The notes under the pieces are model-generated. The model did no database searches, was not told the DNA's origin, and saw nothing but the letters and a program-made list of their open reading frames with translations. The position numbers were made by a program, and so were the translations under genes. Positions 7,701 through 10,117 of a DNA stretch of 10,117 nt are shown here, piece by piece (position 1 is the first letter of the stretch; the number at the start of each line of letters is the position of its first letter). Source of the DNA: Pelagophyceae sp. CCMP2097 (Eukaryota > Sar > Pelagophyceae); assembly GCA_026770575.1 (NCBI GenBank), contig MU657189.1, positions 447,028 through 457,144 on the forward strand, written 5' to 3'.

Positions 7701-9399
7701 TGCCCGTGGCGCCCTCGCGCCCGGCGTAAATAATGGGCTCGATGGCGCCGTCGAGCTCCGGCAGTGACACCTGTAAAGCCACCTGCACCGGGTGGAGGCC
7801 GAGCTCCGAGGCCTCCCACTCCTGAAACGACTGGAAGACGAGGGGCACGGCGCACATGTACGGCACGCCCAGCGACTTCAGCGTTTCGATGGCCTTCGGG
7901 TGGTCCTGCGAAGCGGGCCCGCCAACCAGCGCGAAACCAGTCAAATTGATCACAGCGTCGACGACGACGGCGCCGGCGCGGAAGAAGTAGTCCTTGATCG
8001 GCCCGGAGAAGTCGAGGCCGCCCGAGTAGATGCAGACGACCTTAGCGCCTCGCGCCTCGAGCTCCGAAACTAAAGCCACGTAGTGGCCGGCGTCGCCCGT
8101 GTTGATGTGCGACTTTTGCAGGACGACGCCAACGACGGGTGCGTCCGGGCCCAGATTCGCGGCGGCGGCGTGGCCGCGCTTCTCGAGCCAGTCGAAATAC
8201 TGCGACGCGTCCTCGTACACCGTCGGCGCCACGGGGTGCCAAATGCCTTTGTCCGGCAGCAGCACGGGCTCCGTCACCAGGTCGGCGAGCTTGCCCACGA
8301 TCTTCTGCGACGGGACGTAGCCCTCGGCGACGTTGATGAGCATGGCCTCCAAGTTCTGCGGCGAGCCGCCGAGCCAGTACTGGAACGACATCATAAACGC
8401 CTTGGCATCCTTGGCCTTGTCGCCGGGCAGGTACTTGAGCACCTTGGGCAGCGTGCGCAGCAGCTTGAGCATGGCCTCCTCGAAGGACGACCCATCGTCG
8501 GCCTTCTTCTTCTTCATGAAATCCGCCACTACCGATTTGCTTTGGCCCAAAGACGCCATCGTGAAACCTCCAACTTTATTCAAACGCATCACCTCGGGCA
8601 TGGACGGGAAGACTAGAACGGCGTCGAGGCGCTCGCGCTCCGCCGCGACCACGTCGGTCACGATCTCGGCGAGTTCCTAAACGCGCCTCGGGAACGCTCG
8701 CCTTGTAAGTGGGCCGCTGGAAAAAGGCCCCGCCAAAGACCCGCTTTCCAAGCCGGGATCCCGACTACGGTTTACGATGGCGTGGAAAGCACGGACATGC
8801 TCTCAAAGATGCGAAATACCGCGGCCGTGACACTGCCGAGGGCCGCCCCCAAAAGCCGGGCGCACCTGGACGAAGATGAGCGAGCCGATGAAAACGTTGG
8901 CGTCGGCCATGTCCTTCTTGAAGAGGGCGACGTTGGCCGGGTCGCGCAGCTCCTCGAGGAGGTACCTATTTCCGTGGAAAGTCGGATGAGGTGGTTCTGT
9001 TTGCGCGGCGCTCTGTCTGTGGATCGGCATTGGACGGGCGGCGCATCCGCTGAACCTGTCAAAAAGCGCGGGCGCGGCTCACCCGACGCATTCGACTGCG
9101 ACGCCCGAGTCGCCCGCGTTAATCTTCTGGACGGCTTGCGACATGGACGACTGGTACTGCGACTCGAGGACGACGTAGACGACTTTGAACGACGGCTTGT
9201 CTCCTTCGTACGGGACGCGCCGGTCCTCGGGGTTGGTCATGGTGAACATGCCGCCCTCGCGTAAGTCGAGCGAGACTGGTGCCGCCGAGAGCTTTACATT
9301 GTTCTGCTTAAGCGTCGATGGCGAACGGTGGGACAGCGTCGATGGCAGTAGCGCCGCCGCCGGCGCGAGGAGCGCGAGCAGGACTCTGGCGACCATCAT
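4705..9399 (-). CDS. chlH: Magnesium chelatase subunit H, plastid-targeted (4 exons)
   Basis: ChlH is the porphyrin-binding subunit of the Mg-chelatase (with the AAA+ subunits ChlI and ChlD, stimulated by GUN4). It inserts Mg2+ into protoporphyrin IX in the plastid, opening the chlorophyll branch. Exons are 9399-9083, 8965-8866, 8676-5017 and 4779-4705, giving 1383 residues, normal for ChlH. Residues 1-18 form a signal peptide with a hydrophobic core; 19 to about 45 resemble a transit peptide; the ChlH N-terminal domain starts near 71 (FKVVYVVLE). Exon 2 carries [12 protein letters not shown]. The CobN/ChlH core includes [14 protein letters not shown] (662-675, with H662, H666 and E670), EPGPGGDP (972-979), [12 protein letters not shown] (986-997), [11 protein letters not shown] (1037-1047) and [13 protein letters not shown] (1095-1107). 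Exon 4 supplies the usual C-terminus [20 protein letters not shown]. Intron phases are 2, 0 and 0, and the frame is preserved throughout. The start is the first of two adjacent ATGs; the second (9396) is equally possible. It resembles plant/cyanobacterial ChlH more than bacterial BchH. No lesions were seen. Confidence 0.97.
4780..5016 (-). other. chlH intron 3 (237 nt)
   Basis: The donor is GAGACT|GTACGT after YWET and the acceptor CGTAG|GATGAAGAG, phase 0. Exon 4 then gives DEENLELLQ, the conserved ChlH ending. The intron is a multiple of three and has no in-frame stop until the TAG formed by its own last three bases (4782-4780). Confidence 0.9.
8677..8865 (-). other. chlH intron 2 (189 nt)
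   Basis: The donor is CAG|GTGCGC and the acceptor TTTAG|GAACTC, phase 0. It joins IGSLIFVQ to [10 protein letters not shown], matching the conserved ChlH order. Retention reads about 20 codons and then TGA. A perfect 10-bp palindrome, CGGGATCCCG, lies inside at 8754-8763. Confidence 0.93.
8966..9082 (-). other. chlH intron 1 (117 nt)
   Basis: On the minus strand the donor is GG|GTGAGC and the acceptor AATAG|GTACC. It splits the Gly-106 codon (phase 2) and joins VECVG to YLLEELRD exactly as in ChlH proteins. Retention would hit TGA immediately (GGG TGA), so the unspliced message cannot make ChlH. Confidence 0.93.
9316..9399 (-). other. Bipartite plastid-targeting presequence of ChlH
   Basis: The first 28 residues are MMVAR, a Leu/Ala/Pro hydrophobic run to about residue 18, then [10 protein letters not shown]. 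The likely signal-peptidase site follows AAA at 16, leaving Leu-Leu-Pro-Ser at the start of the transit part. Red-lineage complex plastids usually need an ASAFAP-type site with Phe (or another aromatic, sometimes Leu) at +1; here +1 is Leu. Targeting is inferred from this pattern and from the known site of Mg-chelatase. Confidence 0.7.
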
Positions 9400-9619
9400 A
9401 GCCTAGTACTAGTAGGCGGATGGATGACTCTTCAAACAGATAATCAGTGCTCGTGCGGAACTGCTTCTCTTCTTTGAGGACCCTTCGTGCCGTTAAATCA
9501 ACGTCAGTTTACGACAAGGGCCCTTCGGGTCCTTTGATTGAAGGATTAGGAATTCCTACCAGGGGCAATTTTGTCTGTCCGTCCTTCCAAGGCGGATAAA
9601 AACACGGCGACGGGCTCGA

Positions 9620-9647
9620 GGGAACATGTTTGAAACAACGTTTTGAG
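9620..9647. repeat. 28-bp direct repeat, copy 1
   Basis: It begins GGGAACATGTTTG and ends AACAACGTTTTGAG, and contains the palindrome AACATGTT. It differs from the copy at 10090-10117 by a single base (G for T at repeat position 13). Confidence 0.9.
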
Positions 9648-9668
9648 GGGATTTCATAAAACATCCAA

Positions 9669-9688
9669 AAACACGTGTTTAAAACACG
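9669..9688. repeat. Palindrome cluster with G-box core
   Basis: AAACACGTGTTT (9669-9680) is a perfect 12-bp palindrome containing CACGTG. It overlaps a second inverted repeat, CGTGTTT-A-AAACACG (9674-9688). The 7-mer CGTGTTT is thus present three times in alternating orientation within 20 bp. It could be a binding site for a bZIP/bHLH-type regulator or for a transposase-like zinc finger; neither can be shown here. Confidence 0.55.
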
Positions 9689-9765
9689 CTAAAAATATCG
9701 CGCGTGTCAGAGCGCGTCCGCTACCCTCGCGGAAGACCAGGGAGTCGTACAAAGCGGTCTGGATG

Positions 9766-9781
9766 ATTATTCCTCAATAAT
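9766..9781. repeat. Perfect 6-bp hairpin ATTATT-CCTC-AATAAT
   Basis: This AT-only stem with a 4-nt loop lies 64 bp before the BED-finger ATG. No family assignment is possible. Confidence 0.5.
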
Positions 9782-9844
9782 TTTGAATCTGCCTATTCGC
9801 CAAAGTTATTGCGAGAGCGACGTGGCCGCCAGGCACTGAGGCCG

Positions 9845-10117
9845 ATGTCGGGACGCGCGAGGGACCCGGTGCACGGGCACATCCTCCTGGAGGTGGAGAC
9901 GTACGAAGATGGCGGCAAGACGAAGTCCCGCCAGAAGTGCACCTGCGTGCACTGCGGCAAGATGCAGGTCTTCGCCAACGTGGGCCGCCTGCGCGCGCAC
10001 CTGTCGGGCGACGACAGCATCGCAGCCGGCGGCCCCGTGGTTGCGGCGCCACGGCGGGAAACACAGAACATCTGTTTAAGCCCTGTTTTGGGAACATGTT
10101 TTAAACAACGTTTTGAG
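9845..10117 (+). CDS. BED/hAT-like zinc finger protein, 3' end beyond window
   Basis: This frame of 91 codons has no stop before the window ends. Residues 4-8 (RARDP) and about 31-55 (KCTCVHCGK...RLRAHLSG) match the layout of BED-type fingers found at the N-terminus of hAT transposases and their domesticated relatives: C34-x2-C37, about 14 residues, then RLRAHL with H52. The usual fourth ligand (Cys/His a few to about 15 residues after the His) is not seen; the stretch GGPVVAAP has Pro where VAAC might be expected. BED fingers bind DNA. The ATG at 9845 is the first Met of a frame open from 9767. Codons 83-91 lie inside the second copy of the 28-bp repeat, so the true coding end may come earlier, by splicing, or the ORF may be a transposon relic. 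No transposase catalytic domain is in view. Confidence 0.6.
   Translation, partial: MSGRARDPVHGHILLEVETYEDGGKTKSRQKCTCVHCGKMQVFANVGRLRAHLSGDDSIAAGGPVVAAPRRETQNICLSPVLGTCFKQRFE
10090..10117. repeat. 28-bp direct repeat, copy 2 (at window edge)
   Basis: It is 27/28 identical to 9620-9647 in the same orientation, 470 bp downstream. The match reaches the last base of the window, so the repeat may be longer than 28 bp. Confidence 0.9.

Larger units (their letters stand above)
9400..9844. promoter_or_regulatory. Shared divergent upstream region of chlH and the BED-finger ORF
   Basis: These 445 bp separate two diverging starts, so promoters and 5' UTRs for both are expected here. No clear TATA box or initiator could be fixed. 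Visible elements are a hairpin AAGGGCCC-TTC-GGGTCCTT at 9516-9534 (one G-T pair), the first 28-bp repeat at 9620-9647, a palindrome cluster with a CACGTG G-box core at 9669-9688 (about 270 bp upstream of the chlH ATG), and a hairpin ATTATT-CCTC-AATAAT at 9766-9781. The regulatory role is inference from position. Confidence 0.4.

Noticed and set aside
4780..8661. A single-exon 1293-codon chlH ending at the TAG at 4780
   Set aside because: It lacks the conserved N-terminus, which is found in exons 1 and 2. Its last 78 codons do not look like ChlH, while a clean GTACGT...TAG intron leads to the conserved C-terminus at 4779-4705.
9620..10117. LTR or target-site duplication reading of the 28-bp repeats
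   Set aside because: Twenty-eight bp is too long for a typical target-site duplication and too short for an LTR, and no TG...CA ends, primer-binding site or polyprotein are present. The nature of the repeat is left open.

Overview
The window looks like nuclear DNA of a photosynthetic eukaryote with a red-derived plastid, most likely a GC-rich stramenopile alga of the pelagophyte kind (Aureococcus-like). Three things support this. It holds one large plant/cyanobacterial-type magnesium chelatase H gene. That gene is split by three short GT-AG introns. Its first exon begins with a hydrophobic signal peptide followed by a Ser/Thr/Lys/Asn/Arg-containing stretch, as expected for import into a plastid wrapped in extra membranes. 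The species assignment is inference; the eukaryotic gene structure is read directly.

Layout. Positions 1-215 and about 1090-1780 are GC-rich repeat tracts built from GGCGGC-TGC-GCCGCC hairpin units. Positions 216-1089 separate them and are less GC-rich, with no gene I recognise. Positions 1781-2318 (+) hold a broken Sel1-repeat gene whose 5' end runs straight into the repeat tract; it has a premature TAG and a frameshift. Positions 2319-3398 are gene-poor, with short repeats, two adjacent hairpins and one doubtful 65-codon ORF. Positions 3399-4420 are a second 18-bp tandem tract with the same stem arms but mostly TAC/TGA loops. Positions 4421-4704 are the 3' flank of the chelatase gene.

The main gene runs on the minus strand from 9399 to 4705 in four exons: 9399-9083, 8965-8866, 8676-5017 and 4779-4705. 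Together they encode 1383 residues. The product is the porphyrin-binding subunit of plastid magnesium chelatase, which puts Mg2+ into protoporphyrin IX at the first committed step of chlorophyll synthesis. Its partners ChlI, ChlD and GUN4 are not in this window.

Positions 9400-9844 are the shared upstream region between chlH and a divergent plus-strand ORF that starts at 9845 and runs off the window. That ORF carries a BED/hAT-transposase-like zinc finger. A 28-bp direct repeat (27/28 identical) occurs at 9620 and again at the very end of the window, 470 bp apart, which suggests a small mobile or recombined element upstream of chlH.

No tRNA, rRNA, CRISPR array or bacterial-type operon signal was seen. 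The window reads as one conserved housekeeping gene set among repeat arrays, gene debris and a transposon-like fragment, not as a multigene system.
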